A DNA stretch of 64,000 bases from assembly GCA_033629205.1 (NCBI GenBank), contig CM066171.1:1679001-1743000 (forward strand), in the 5' to 3' direction. The DNA comes from Lithocarpus polystachyus. Its lineage: Eukaryota; Streptophyta; Magnoliopsida; Fagales; Fagaceae. Position numbers and translations under genes: made by a program. Below are positions 35,073-46,700 of this stretch, piece after piece; position 1 is the first letter of the stretch, and every line of letters begins with the position of its first letter. The notes under the pieces were generated by a model. That model was given only the letters and a program-made list of their open reading frames with translations, was not told the DNA's origin and did not search any database.

Positions 35073-36486
35073 AGTAAGTTTAAATGTTTCCTTAAATATC
35101 ACTATGTTAGCATTTAGTAAACGATAGACCAAGAAGACTTTGGTTGATGGTGGTTATGCCTGAGGGATTTGGTTCCAAGAAGATTGAAGCCAAAAATCTG
35201 TAATAGTGTGGACAAGTTACAACTGATAAGTATCAATAGAGAGAGTGTGGTGTAGTTGCAGCTGATTTATTTTTTTGTTGGTGGTGGTGTTTTCTTTTGG
35301 GGCCAAATATCAACTGGACAATGGATATGCAAAAGGAAAGATAGCAAGTAAAAGTGCATAGATTAGTCATTCGTGTCTGATTATTGTGTAATGTGCATAT
35401 GCAGCAAAGTATATAATATTTTCTTTGTTATGTACATGTTTTTTTGCTTTCACAAACAAATTGTTCTTGACTTAAATGCAATAATTTGGAAGGGTTTCTT
35501 CTTTAAAACTATTGTTTGTTGCTAAATCATTTAGCAAGGATTTTGTAAAGGCATGAATCTTATTTTTCATCTCTTTTATTGTCCTTGGCATATTGTTATT
35601 GACTTGAAAGCAGAAGTTTGGAAGAGTTTTTTAAAATTGTTGTGTTCGTTGCTAAATCAATTAGCAATGATTTTGTGAAGGCATGAATCTTATTTTTCAT
35701 CTCTTTTATTGTCTTTGGTGACACATTATTATCTATTATGTGATGAAAAAGCCAAAACAATCATTGAAATAATTAACTCAAGTGCTCTTTTTCAACCTTT
35801 GGAATTATAATATGTCATATAACTTTTTGAATATAGAATTCATACAATGTAGAATATTCACATTTTTTTTAACAGTTATTATTAAAATTATGATAGTTCA
35901 TGTAAAATTAGAAAGCTTTTATGTATAAACGATACTTTTATAAGAAATTTTCCATACCAATGCATTTTTATTGCATTTGTTGTATAAGTTTTATAGTTTA
36001 AAGAGTTAATTAACAAAACCGATAGGAGAGAATTTCCATGATCATATGTTTTGCATGGGACAAAAAAAACCTTATGAAATCTACAAATATTTTTGCAATT
36101 TGAAACATGAAGTCAATTAATATCAGCTCTCTCAAGCCTCTTAGGCTTTGTATGTTATCGCAGTAAAGGAGTGGGAGTTTCCTTATAATATAAGGTCAAT
36201 TTATATTTTAGTTATTGATCTTTTTTGTTTGTTTCAATTTATTACAGAGCTTGCATTTGCATTTGTGTATAAAGAGAAGTAGGTATATTCCTAATGAGGA
36301 TGAGTTATGTAATTTAATGGTCTTTTGTTGTATATTTACTCTTCAGAGTGCTTATTACAAGTGGCTATATTGGATGTCGTATTGGTTTTTTTTAATAGAT
36401 TTCGCATGTTGTATTCTATTTTAGTTGAGAATCTATATGGGTACTAAATTGGGGAAAAAAACTGTGGCAAAAGTAAAAGTTAGTTC
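35073..36486. other. Intergenic, no gene seen
   Basis: AT-rich. A short local duplication of GCTAAATCA(T/A)TTAGCAA(G/T)GATTTTGT...GGCATGAATCTTATTTTTCATCTC at 35520-35580 and 35650-35710. Confidence 0.5.
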
Positions 36487-37331
36487 TGTCAGTTCGTTTA
36501 GACCCCTTAAACCCAACAGATTAACCTAGTGAATTAGCCAAGTGATTAACTTAGGTAATTTAATTAAATCTAGGTTAACACAAAATAAATAAAAACAACA
36601 AAGCAGCGGAAAATAAACAACACAAAGATATGATGACCCAGGAAACCACACCGGTAAAAACCTGGGGAGGATTTGACCTAGCTATCCTCAAGGTAAACTG
36701 AATTCACTATGAAAGAATCGAAGTTTACACAACAAGACTTAGACCACTAACATCTTATTGCTACCCAAGTGTAGGAAACTTACTACCATGACCCCATGAT
36801 AGCTCCGAGATCCACGGACTCCTTCTTTCTTGAATTCTTCAGCAAATCCACAAGCGCACCTGCTTGTATATCTTTATGCTCTTTGATTCTGCAACTGTAT
36901 TGATCTACACAACTCTTGACATAAATCTTAAGTTTGTAAACCCTAAGTGTATGTGAAGGTAAACACCTCTAGATCTCACAGAGAGATTCACAAACACAGC
37001 AAAACAGAACACTAAAAACGTGGCTAGGGTTTTCCCTTTTATACTTAGGGCAAAACATAAAACCCTATACATTAAATGAGCTAGGGCTGAGTTGGAATTT
37101 TATGCAGAAAAACGTTCTGCACGATTTTCGATCGATCGAGCCTAATTTTCGATCGATCGAGTCTTACAGAAAGTTAATAGTAATTCTGCATAAAAACTCG
37201 ATTCCAACTTTACATTAAATCCCATACTTTGAGCAAGTCTAACACACAACTAAACATTGTTTTGATCATGGTTTGCCAACATACAAATTGAAGTTCTAAA
37301 TACATTAGATCCTAGTCTTTAGAACCTAACA
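36487..37331 (-). repeat. 3' LTR of the truncated element
   Basis: TGTCAGTTCGTTTAGACC ... TTAGAACCTAACA, 845 bp, same family as the solo LTR at 9984-10839 by shared blocks throughout. It has GATTTTCGATCGATCGAG motifs near 37125 and 37150, also seen in weaker form at 39740. Confidence 0.85.
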
Positions 37332-37350
37332 AACTCCCCCTTTGGCAATC
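37332..37350 (-). other. Polypurine tract
   Basis: Minus-strand TTGCCAAAGGGGGAGTT lies directly against the LTR, the position and composition of a plus-strand primer site; it sets the element on the minus strand. Confidence 0.75.
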
Positions 37351-37984
37351 CGTGACAAAACACAGACTTAAAAAAAAGCTCAAAGTTACAAATTGAAATA
37401 GCCCATTACAAAAGAAAGCCACTTAACAATTCAACCTAAACTACTATCTAACAGTTGCAAAGTAGACAGCAGCTCGACTGAAAGTAACCTGTATATTCCT
37501 GTAACACTTAACAAACACATAAACGCATGTGTGGAACAAAAACAAGAAATATATAAATAAAAATTTCTTAATTTCACATGACACAAAATAAAGACATATA
37601 TCATGAATGACATCATAAATATAAATCAATAAGCAGAGTAGCATAGTGAAATAAGAAACATATACATAAAAATGTATCTCAAAAATATCTCCTAAGCAAG
37701 AGCTAAAAATGTAAATACACAGTGAAGCACCTAGATACAATCTAATAACTCCATAAGCTCCGCAGTATCACTACCAAGTAAACAAAACTCCCCCTAAAAT
37801 GTAAATCTCCACAAAAATCTCCTAGATACAATGAACTATGTACTCCCCCTTTTTGTGACGAATTGCCAAAGGGCACTCACTCATCATCAAAAGAAGGTGG
37901 AGGAGATCGACGAGAGCTCGCCAAATCCGCTCGTAATACACGTAGCTCATCAAGGATGTCCACCAAAAGCTGACCATGAGCCGC

Positions 37985-38971
37985 CTAAACGGTCACGACA
38001 GTATCAAGAGTTCGACGAAGGTCAGAAACCTCATCAAACGGTGGAGGAACATCAGCAGCAGCAGCAACAGCAGGATCCGAAGACGTCCCAGCTGCATGAG
38101 TATCTGTAGAAGATGAAGGGGGTGGAGTGACACCGGAAGGTTCTACCCTAGGACGCTTAGAGCTAGCTCGAAGTTGAGCAGCCCTTTGCCTCAAAAAGGT
38201 AGCACCGATAGGAGCAACAATATGAACAGGCTCAGAAATAGGAAACTCACCAAAACCAAGAAAAAGAAGAATCCTATGAATAAAAATAGGGAAAAACAAA
38301 GCATGAGCCGTAGAACTAGATCTATGAACCTCGTTCAAAGAACGAAGGAACAGATGCGGAAAACTGATAGGAGCATCAGTGACCAAGGCATACAAAAAGA
38401 CACACCTCTCAAGAGGAATGGTGTGGACATGCGAAATAGGCCACAAAGAATGACACGCTATCCTAAAGAAAAGATAGTGCAGCTCAGACAGCTCAGCAGA
38501 AGTGATCCGAGGATCAGAACCCCACTGGATAGAAGACCCAGTGATGTATGACAGAACGTCATCAAGGGGAGGAGACTCCTCGTAAGGAAAAACGGGATGG
38601 TCCACAATGGGCACCCCAAGAGCATCAGACACTACCGAAGGGGTAATGCGATACTCCACACCACGTAACCACACCTTTACCAAGGTGTCGTTATCGTAGA
38701 CATGAATAGAGAGGTTCGAATATAACTCTCTAATCAAGGTGGTAGGAGGAGAAGAATGCTCATACTCGAGCAAAGGTAACCAACCCCGACGCGTAAAATT
38801 ACGATGCACCTCAGGATCCAACTCATCTAAGATAACCCTACGCTCAGCCCAAATTTGACGTCGAAGGTTCAGAGTCTCATAGGTGACTTGGTTTGACTCA
38901 CTAGGGAACCGCTCAGTGTCAAAAGAAGGAGAAGGATCAGAAGTCCTATGGGCTCTAGTTTTCCTAGGCAT
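37985..38971 (-). CDS. Plant transposon-associated protein (Transposase_32-like)
   Basis: A 328-codon open frame. I chose the ATG at 38971 (MPRKTRAHRTSDPSPSF); the frame extends upstream only by a non-ATG stretch. Residues about 60-230 carry the layout of the putative plant transposon protein domain: RRGWLPLLEYEH, LIRELYSNLSIHVYD, VWLRGVEYRITPSVVSDALG, SELHYLFFRIACHSLWPISH, RCVFLYALVTDAPISF. The C-terminus is low complexity, Ser/Pro/Ala-rich, then a short helix. Such ORFs occur as accessory proteins in plant LTR elements and their role is unknown. It lies about 650 bp upstream of the polypurine tract. Intact as an ORF, but its element is truncated. A domesticated gene is possible but nothing here supports it. 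Confidence 0.7.
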   Translation of the reverse strand: MPRKTRAHRTSDPSPSFDTERFPSESNQVTYETLNLRRQIWAERRVILDELDPEVHRNFTRRGWLPLLEYEHSSPPTTLIRELYSNLSIHVYDNDTLVKVWLRGVEYRITPSVVSDALGVPIVDHPVFPYEESPPLDDVLSYITGSSIQWGSDPRITSAELSELHYLFFRIACHSLWPISHVHTIPLERCVFLYALVTDAPISFPHLFLRSLNEVHRSSSTAHALFFPIFIHRILLFLGFGEFPISEPVHIVAPIGATFLRQRAAQLRASSKRPRVEPSGVTPPPSSSTDTHAAGTSSDPAVAAAADVPPPFDEVSDLRRTLDTVVTV

Positions 38972-39870
38972 AGTGCTAAGGAAAAGAGATAGACACAGAA
39001 AGAGAAGAGCAAAAACCAAAAACCAAAGGCAGACTGCAAGTTAGCACAGCATAGAAAAAATAGAAAATAACAATTCTATATGATGCATGAGCATGAATAT
39101 AAAATGATGCATGTACTAAAGCAGTAATAAGTTCAATTGTGATCCAAATTAATAAAATTGGCTTGAGCATGTAATTGGTATCAAAAATACCCAATTAAAA
39201 AAAAATCCAATTTTTCAAAACTCAACAAATTGATTAATTGATCAACACAACATCCAATTAACTCAAAATAATGATCAAATTAAACAATCCAACAAGCCAA
39301 TTTCATCAATTTCAATCAAATTGAACAAAAACCCCAATTTGCTCAATTTCAAGCCCTAGAATTTCAAATTTTCCTCTCAACACCAAATAAATCAAATTAA
39401 ACCGCATGTAGAGCTTAGGTAAGGTGTCCCCACAAAAACCCATGAAAAATTTGAGAAAGAACCACCCAAAAACATTCCCAAATTTGCCACAACAATAATT
39501 CCGAAAATAACAACAAAAATGCATGAAAAATGCATGATTTTCGAAAATAAATGCAAAGGAAGGGGCATAAATGTCTTACCAGACTAGGAGAGGAGAGATT
39601 GTGCAAAAAAATTGGAAGAAAGCGACAAAAACTCCAAGAAAAGTGCTTGACCGGTTGGTAGGGACAAAAAGAGTTTGAAAAGTTTTGAAAAGTGAAAAGA
39701 CACGTGAGAAAGATCCATTTTTAAAAACAGACGTCCCGATTTTCGATTGATCGGGACGTCTGTGAGAAAGATCCTAGTTTTTACTTTCTTTGAAATTGAA
39801 CCTAAAAACAGAACCGTACATATGCGAGGACAATGAAAATGATATCAAAGACATTAAATTCACAACTACA

Positions 39871-41538
39871 TTAAATTTAAAGAACAAAGACATTTGTTTC
39901 ACAGTATTATATTAAATGATTAAAGCCTTTAAAATGAGCGAGGAAGACACAAACTTTTGCAGACCAAGAATAGAGAGTAATTTGGTAGAATTGTAAAGTA
40001 ACACTTTCTTTCATAGGCAAAAATATCATCCAAAGTATAAAGTGTCTAATGGAACCATAGAACATGAAAATATATGCTCACTAAGATACAAATAGCTTAA
40101 TTAAATTTATGACTAATCAACAACAGCATGGTGTGGAAATTGTTTACCAAAAAAAAAAAAAAAAGGCGTATCTAACGATCAAACATATGTATCTAACAAT
40201 TCTAACCATAAAGCAACTACAACATGAGAATTTGGTTCAAAGTATTAAAACAATAACTAAATTTACAAAATGCCCTTTATATATATTTGTAGTGATGGTG
40301 TTCTTTCAGGAAAAGATGGACAGATGAAAATCAATAAACTTACTATTATGTATTGAACACTATTTTACAACTAAAATCTCATACTACTCTTAATATGATT
40401 CTTCTTAGTTTTTTTTCCTTGAACACTTAGGCTCTCCAAGTGCCATCAATAGTTGGAAGAATTGGAGCTTGAGCTTCATAGGTTTGGTGATATAAAAGCT
40501 TTTGCCAAATCAAACAAATGTTAGACATGTTGGTGAGAATCTATAATTCCATTTAGTTTTGGTGAGAATTTGTATCTTCCCAAGCAACTGTAACAGTTGC
40601 ACAATATGACTCTACACTATATCCCAAAGGATCTCTCTTGGATTGCTTCATTCTTCTGTTAGGCACTACGAGTAAAGCTCCCCCATCATAACTTTCTTGC
40701 CTTGCAAAGTTTCACAGGCAAAAGCAGAATTCTAGAATTTTCATTTCCTACTTTTGCAGCCCCCAATCAGACTAACTAATAGATAATTTGAAATTACTAT
40801 CAGACATTGTCCATGATACTTGATAATAAACAAAGGCTGGGAAGTAAGAGATCAACATATTTGATAATAGCAATCAACACTTATCAATTATAATTCACCA
40901 GCACTGATATCACAAGACACAAAACTAATATGAAATTCATGACAATTGAAGATAAGCCAAAGACAACAAATACGGAAACCACAACTATGAACAACAGTTT
41001 TAACCTTCCACACTAACCATAAATTGCCACCAACAAAGTGAAGGGAAATTATCAGAATCCTTTCGGTTTAGAAATTATTTTGAAAAAAAAAAATCATGCT
41101 CTCAAAACCTTCAGGTACCTAGAATATTAATCTCTTCAAGAACATGGAAAAAACAATTAGGCACTCACCTGGAGTAACTGGATCATGTTCAACCTCTTTA
41201 TTTGTAGTTGTCTGCTCCAAATGCTCGAGCATTTGCAACTAAGAAAACCCCAACAACTGTTGCTTTTTCCCATCTCTTATATAAATTCAATGTGATTGGT
41301 TTGATTAGTGAAAAACACACCTGAGTACTTCCTGTTTTGCACTTACCTTATTTGCATCCCTCTTCCTTAAAAAGAAAAGAAAAAAAAAAAAGAAAAAAAG
41401 AAAAAACAGCCTGAATAAACATTCTCTACCGTGGGTTTCAATTACAAAATCTCACACATTATTTCAGCCTACTTAAGCATAACTTTTAATTTTCTCACAA
41501 ACCAAAAACAAAATAAGTAAATAAAGTAAGATCTGTAT
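39871..41538. other. Intergenic, no gene seen
   Basis: AT-rich, short ORFs only. A-rich run at 41372-41406. Sequence near 41160-41400 has splice-like and UTR-like composition but no coding frame that I can support. Confidence 0.5.
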
Positions 41539-41547
41539 TTTCTTCTT

Positions 41548-41797
41548 GGCGAAAATGCACTTTTCGTCCCTACATTTTTGGTCAATTCCTATTTTCGTCC
41601 CAAAATTGATTTCTTTGCAAATTTCATCCCTAAAAAAAGAAAATCGTTTTTAAAATGGTCCCTACCGTCAACCCACTGACGGAAACCTCCTACGTGGCAG
41701 ACAGAGTGCCCTTCTTGCTGACGTGGCGCTGACATGATCATTAAAATATTATTAAAAATAATTATTTGGCATTTTTTAATACTATGTCAGCATTTTA
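41548..41797 (+). repeat. Left TIR of the MULE
   Basis: Includes TTTTCGTCCC words and GACGTGGCGCTGACATGATC. Pairs with 43017-43269. Confidence 0.9.
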
Positions 41798-42049
41798 ATT
41801 TTTTTAAAACAAAACCACGTCAGAAAATTTATATAAAAAAAATTAAATTATAAAAAAAACCTTAAATCTAATTTAATTAAAAAAATTATTACTTATCATT
41901 ATTAATTTTTCATAAGAACATTTGTTCTTCCTGTTCTTCCCAATCAAACCCAGCAACAAAGAACTCAACCCAGATTACAAGAACACAAACCTAATAACCA
42001 ATAACTCAAACCCATATCACAACACAAACGAAAAAAAGAAGAAGAAAGA

Positions 42050-42270
42050 AACAGAGATCAAACACAAACACACTCAGATCACAACAACTCAAACGAAAAA
42101 AGAGAGAAAGAAACAGAGATCAAACACAAACACAAACACACCCAGATCACAACAACTCAAACGGAAAAAAGAGAGAAAGAAACAGAGATCAAACACAAAC
42201 ACAGACCCAGATCACAAATAGAGATCAAACACAAACCTAGATCACAACACAAACGAAAAAAAAAAAAAAA
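42050..42270. repeat. Short tandem repeat inside the MULE, left block
   Basis: About three copies of a 62-66 bp A/C-rich unit with AACAGAGATCAAACACAAAC and CAGATCACAACAACTCAAAC. Confidence 0.8.
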
Positions 42271-42462
42271 AAAAGAGATCAAACACAAACACAGACCCAG
42301 ATCCAAAATTTTCTCATTGGGCGAAGATGAGATTTTGAGATTAGAGAGTTTGGGTCAGATCGGCGGTGCGTGGTGGATAAGAATCCGTCTCCAAATCGTT
42401 CACAAACCCAAACCATCGAAGCGGCGGCGCTCTTCTTCACTGGAAAAGGCAACAACCTCTGC

Positions 42463-42730
42463 GCCGGAGCTAGATCAGCACGGTTACGAACAAACTTGAC
42501 TCGTCTTGGGTTGCTGGGGTTTGATCGTGGGATGGGTTTTTGGGTCTCAACGCCGGAGCTAGCCACGAACAAACTTGACTCGTCTTGGGTTGCTGGGGTT
42601 TGATCGTGGGATGGGTTTTTGGGTCTCAACGCCGGAGATAGATCGGCACGGTCATGAACAAACTTGACTCGTCTTGGGTTGCTGGGGTTTGATCGTGGGA
42701 TGGGTTTTTGGGTCTCAACGCCGGAGCTAG
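42463..42730. repeat. Tandem repeat inside the MULE, right block
   Basis: Units start at GCCGGAGCTAG/GCCGGAGATAG at 42463, 42552, 42631 and 42720 (spacing 89, 79, 89). Each contains ACTTGACTCGTCTTGGGTTG and GATGGGTTTTTGGGTCTC. Confidence 0.9.
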
Positions 42731-43016
42731 ATCGTTTTTGGGTCTTCAATTTGTGGGTCTTGATTTTGATTTTTGGGTGGTCATGCTGTTAGCTCTTTAG
42801 ACTGAGAGAGGTGTTCAATTTGTGTGAGAGAGTGATGTTCAGTGTGTGTGAGAGAGTGAGAGATGAGGACACGATGGAGAAATCTGGGTTGCTTTTTGTT
42901 TTTGATTTTTGGGTTGCTTTCTGTTTGTTTTTCATTTTTTTTAATTAAAATTAAAATTGAGAAATCTGGCTTTTACTTTTAATAATTAATAAAATTAAAA
43001 TTAAAATTGAGAAAAC

Positions 43017-43269
43017 TGACATGGCGCTGACGTGGTATTAAAAAATATCAAATAATTATTTTTAATAATATTTTAATGATCATGTCAGCGCCACGTCAGC
43101 AAGAAGGGCACTCCGTTTGCCACGTAGGAGGTTTCCGTCAGTGGGTTGACAGTAGGGACCATTTTAAAAACGATTTTCTTTTTTTAGGGATGAAATTTGC
43201 AAAGAAATCAATTTTGGGACGAAAATAGGAATTGACCCAAAATGTAGGGACGAAAAGTGCATTTTCGCC
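43017..43269 (-). repeat. Right TIR of the MULE
   Basis: Reverse complement of the left TIR. The inner edge is near GACATGGCGCTGACGTGG. Confidence 0.9.
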
Positions 43270-44716
43270 TTTCTTCTTTACACGACATTCAAAGCAACCT
43301 TAAAAATGGTTTGCAGACAACTGTCTGAAAAAAAATCCCCTAAAACTCCTTCCACGTATTCTTAGAGATTAAAATTACACAGCAAAGGATCTCATCAATT
43401 GTTATGCTATTTCCAAGTAAAGCAGAATAGATTCACAACAATGGAATTTCTCACCAAAGCAATTCATTTTTACAAAATCTCATTCTCTGTGAAAGTCTCC
43501 GATGCGCCGCCGAATTCGGTGACCTATGGGTTGCGTTTTCAGCTCAACGTCGACGAGCGAGTCACGCATCAAGAAGCCATCGTCCTCCTCCGATAACAAC
43601 GGCCGCCGGAGACGACGCCGGAGCTCCGAGGAGCGTGCCGCGACAGGCGTGGGGGTTAGGAATGGGGCGGCCGAGAAAGAGAGGCGGAATGTTAACAACA
43701 GGGCGAGTCACTCCGCCGGAGCTGGCTTTCCGGCGAGTTCTACTCCGGCGGCGGGATTGATCGCCGGACGCCGAGAGTCGAGCCTTGCATGGTTAAGAAC
43801 CAGCAGGGCTGGCCGGCGTGGCTCGTGGAGGTCGCCGGCGACGTCATCAAAGACTGGACTCCTCGCCGGGCCAACACATTTGAGAAGCTCTCTAAGGTTC
43901 TTAATCTGCGTTTTTTTTCTCTTCAAAACCGAGCTTTCAATTCACGGTTTCAAAAAAAGATCATATTTTTATTGTTGGGTTTTGTTTGGTTTTTTGTTCA
44001 GATTGGGCAAGGGACTTCTAGCAATGTATATAAAGCTAAAGATCTAATAAAAGTGGGAAAATAGTGGCTTTGAAAAAAGTTAGATTCGATAATTTAGAGC
44101 CAGAGAGTGTTAAATTCATGGCCAGAGAGATTCTAGTTCTGCGAAAGCTTGACCACCCCAATGTGGTTAAGCTTGAAGGCTTGGTCACTTCAAGAATGTC
44201 TTGTAGTCTTTACTTGGTTTTCGAATACATGGAGCATGATCTCGCCGGCCTCGTCGCGTGCCAAGGCCTCAAATTCACTGAACCCCAGGTGTGTTATGAA
44301 TTTTATTAATGTGGAACTAATTGGATCTTGGGTGTGTATGCATTTCAGGTTTGGTTTTTATGTTTCTGGGTGTATTGTAGATTTTTCTATTTCCTTGATT
44401 GGTTAGTTTGAGGGGTAATTGGGAGTTATGGCTGTGTTTGTGTTTTCAGTTTTGATTGATTGTTGTGAGTTTTTGATGTTACTGATAGAGCTTTTCATGG
44501 GGCTGTATATGGGTCCCTTTGTCTTGTAGGTGATACATCCAAATTTTTGGTGTTTCATATGATTTTATAATGCTTGAAACTTACATATCGTGTGATGGCT
44601 GGTTTGTATTATTTTGGGTGTGAAAATTCTTTGAAATTTCCTTATTTGTATAGCTCTAAATTTTATATTGAGAATTTTGTTTTCTTTTATTGAAGAAAAT
44701 AAAATTGTACTCTTCA

Positions 44717-44783
44717 GGTTGGCTCAATTGGCTGGGAATCGTGTCTCATGAAGTAGAGGTCGTTAGTCCAAACTTAGTTATTT
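44717..44783 (+). mobile_element. SINE-like fragment in kinase intron 2
   Basis: GGTTGGCTCAATTGGCTGGG resembles a tRNA A box region and GAGGTCGTTAGTCCAAAC a B box, followed by an A-rich stretch. No clear TSD. Confidence 0.45.
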
Positions 44784-46609
44784 AAAAGAAAAAGTAATTG
44801 TTGCGCGTGAAGAAAAGAAATTAACCATTTTTTTTTTTTCATTATTTGTGCTCTTAGAACCCTCTCTCAATTTAGCATAATCAACTATTTAGCTTGATCA
44901 AATTGGGCTTATCATTTTGTTGAAGCCAAACTGAACTAAATGTGTGATTTTAATTGCTATACTTGTCCTGTTTTTTATTTCCTCGGAGAGTAGAGGTTAT
45001 GGCTGATAACTAGTAGTACTTAATGATGCAAAATTAAGAAATTGCTCACAAAGTTTCTGCATGACCATTGGTGTGTTCTTATGTCTTGGTTTATAATTTG
45101 CCACTTCCTGCATATCACTATCAGTTTGAATCCACCTAGTTAAAATTATTGATTGAATATTGAGCTCTTTAATGCTGCTTTAGTTGCTGAAACCCATTGT
45201 TTCTTGCTCAAATTTAACTCTATATTCTAACAAATATAAAACCAAAGGCACTTGCCAAGGAACAGAACCTCAATTATTAGTGTGAAGACTTGGCAACGAG
45301 TGGAAGCTAATTCGAAAATGGTTTTACAGATTTTTTTGGTTTGTTTTGTTCTTTGGTTTTTTAAAGGTAACACAAGACAAGCACCTATACTGGGTTAAAA
45401 ATACCTTACGAAAAATGATTTAAAAAATAAATGTTGATGCTTTATACAAAATTGTCTCACCTCAGTTTTTATTGGGGTAAAAAGAACTGCCAAACTTATA
45501 AAAAAGAAGAAAATGACTGCATTTTGGGAAAGGGTCATGTTTATTGTCAAACAGGAGATAGTCGTGTTAACTCCAATGCTTCTGAGGGCTGATTAATTTT
45601 TTCAATAAAATTTCATTTTTGATGTGGGAAGTTACCAGTGATGCTGTGCTATGTACTTACTAGCAAGACTGACTAATGACTATTATATATTAGATAGGTC
45701 ATCATGAAAGGAACTTAAGATAAATGGATTATGAGCTTAAAATTGCATCTCACAAAAAAGTAATGTTGCATATTCCATAGTAGGCCCTTTCTGTTTGCCT
45801 CCCTTTTCTTATCATGATCGTCTGGCTCTTCATTCTAGATAGCAGAAATATCACAGTAAGAGGCTGAAGTTTCCTCCCTGCTTGCAATTTATTTCCTATG
45901 ATAGGTCAAGTGCTACATGAAGCAATAACTGTCTGGGCTTGAGCATTGCCACAGCCGTGGTGTCTTACACCGTGATATCAAGGGTTCCAATCTTCTCATT
46001 GACAATGAAGGAGTTTTGAAAATAGCTGATTTTGGACTGGCGACTTTCTATGATCCAGGGAAGAAGCAACCTATGACTAGTCGAGTTGTCACACTCTGGT
46101 ACCGGCCCCCTGAACTTCTTCTTGGGGCTGTGTTCTATGGTGTTGGTGTGGACCTTTGGAGTGCTGGCTGCATCTTGGCAGAGTTACTTTCTGGCAAGCC
46201 AATCATGCCAGGGCGAACAGAGGTATTGGTTTTGTATTATTTTTTAGGTTTCTCTACTCTTGGTATACCAGTTTCAAATGCATTTTCTGTTCTATCCGTT
46301 CTTCTGGAACAATAATGTAATGCTAATAGATTATTCGCCAACAATTTAGGGTTTGTGTCCATGGTGCTTATTTTCATCCAAATGGGCTAAAAATCATTTG
46401 GTCCTGTTCATCTCAAGATTTGCCTGTTGAATTTTAATAATTAGGATACTGTTTAAAAGGCATGTACATGTTGATTAAGCCACTCGGGTTAATTATTAGT
46501 AGATGTTAAAACACACAAGGCTCAAAAATTTATACTTCAATGTGCAAAAATGCACATAAATGCTATGTATCTTTTCCCCAACTGAAAAAAAAAAAAAAAA
46601 AAAAAAAAG

Positions 46610-46700
46610 CAAAGAGAAGTGAAGCAGAGTGACCCGCCCTTATATGGTAGACATTGGGTGGAAGTTCAAATCTTTTTTTTTTTTTTTTGGATAAGTAAAA
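46610..46700. repeat. Retroposon remnants in kinase intron 3
   Basis: An A run (46586-46607), a B-box-like GGAAGTTCAAATC, then a T run followed by GGATAAGTAAAATAT, the form of an antisense LINE or SINE tail. Too short to classify. Confidence 0.4.

Larger units (their letters stand above)
36487..39770 (-). mobile_element. LTR retroelement, truncated at its 5' (right) end
   Basis: The 3' LTR (36487-37331), polypurine tract (37332-37350) and an ORF of the plant transposon-protein family (37985-38971) lie in order on the minus strand. No second LTR is found to the right: after about 39770 the sequence switches to the block also seen at 28365. Gag and pol are absent from this copy. Confidence 0.7.
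41548..43269. mobile_element. Nonautonomous Mutator-like element (MULE) with long TIRs
   Basis: Begins GGCGAAAATGCACTTTTCGT and ends with its reverse complement. The two terminal inverted repeats are about 250 bp each and nearly identical (only four or five differences in the outer 200 bp by eye). It is flanked by the exact 9-bp repeat TTTCTTCTT at 41539-41547 and 43270-43278; a 9-bp TSD with long TIRs is the MULE signature. No transposase. The interior has two tandem-repeat blocks and a minus-strand ORF (42279-42749) that reads through one of them. It ends 256 bp before the kinase ATG. Confidence 0.93.

Noticed and set aside
37831..38551. Plus-strand ORFs over the 38-kb region
   Set aside because: Antisense shadows of the transposon-protein ORF.
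41922..42221. Lys/Thr/Asn-rich ORF
   Set aside because: Low-complexity A/C-rich tandem repeat in the MULE.
42279..42749. 156-codon minus-strand ORF
   Set aside because: It reads through the 89-bp tandem repeat of the MULE; repeats in the protein simply mirror the DNA. A captured gene cannot be excluded but is not supported.
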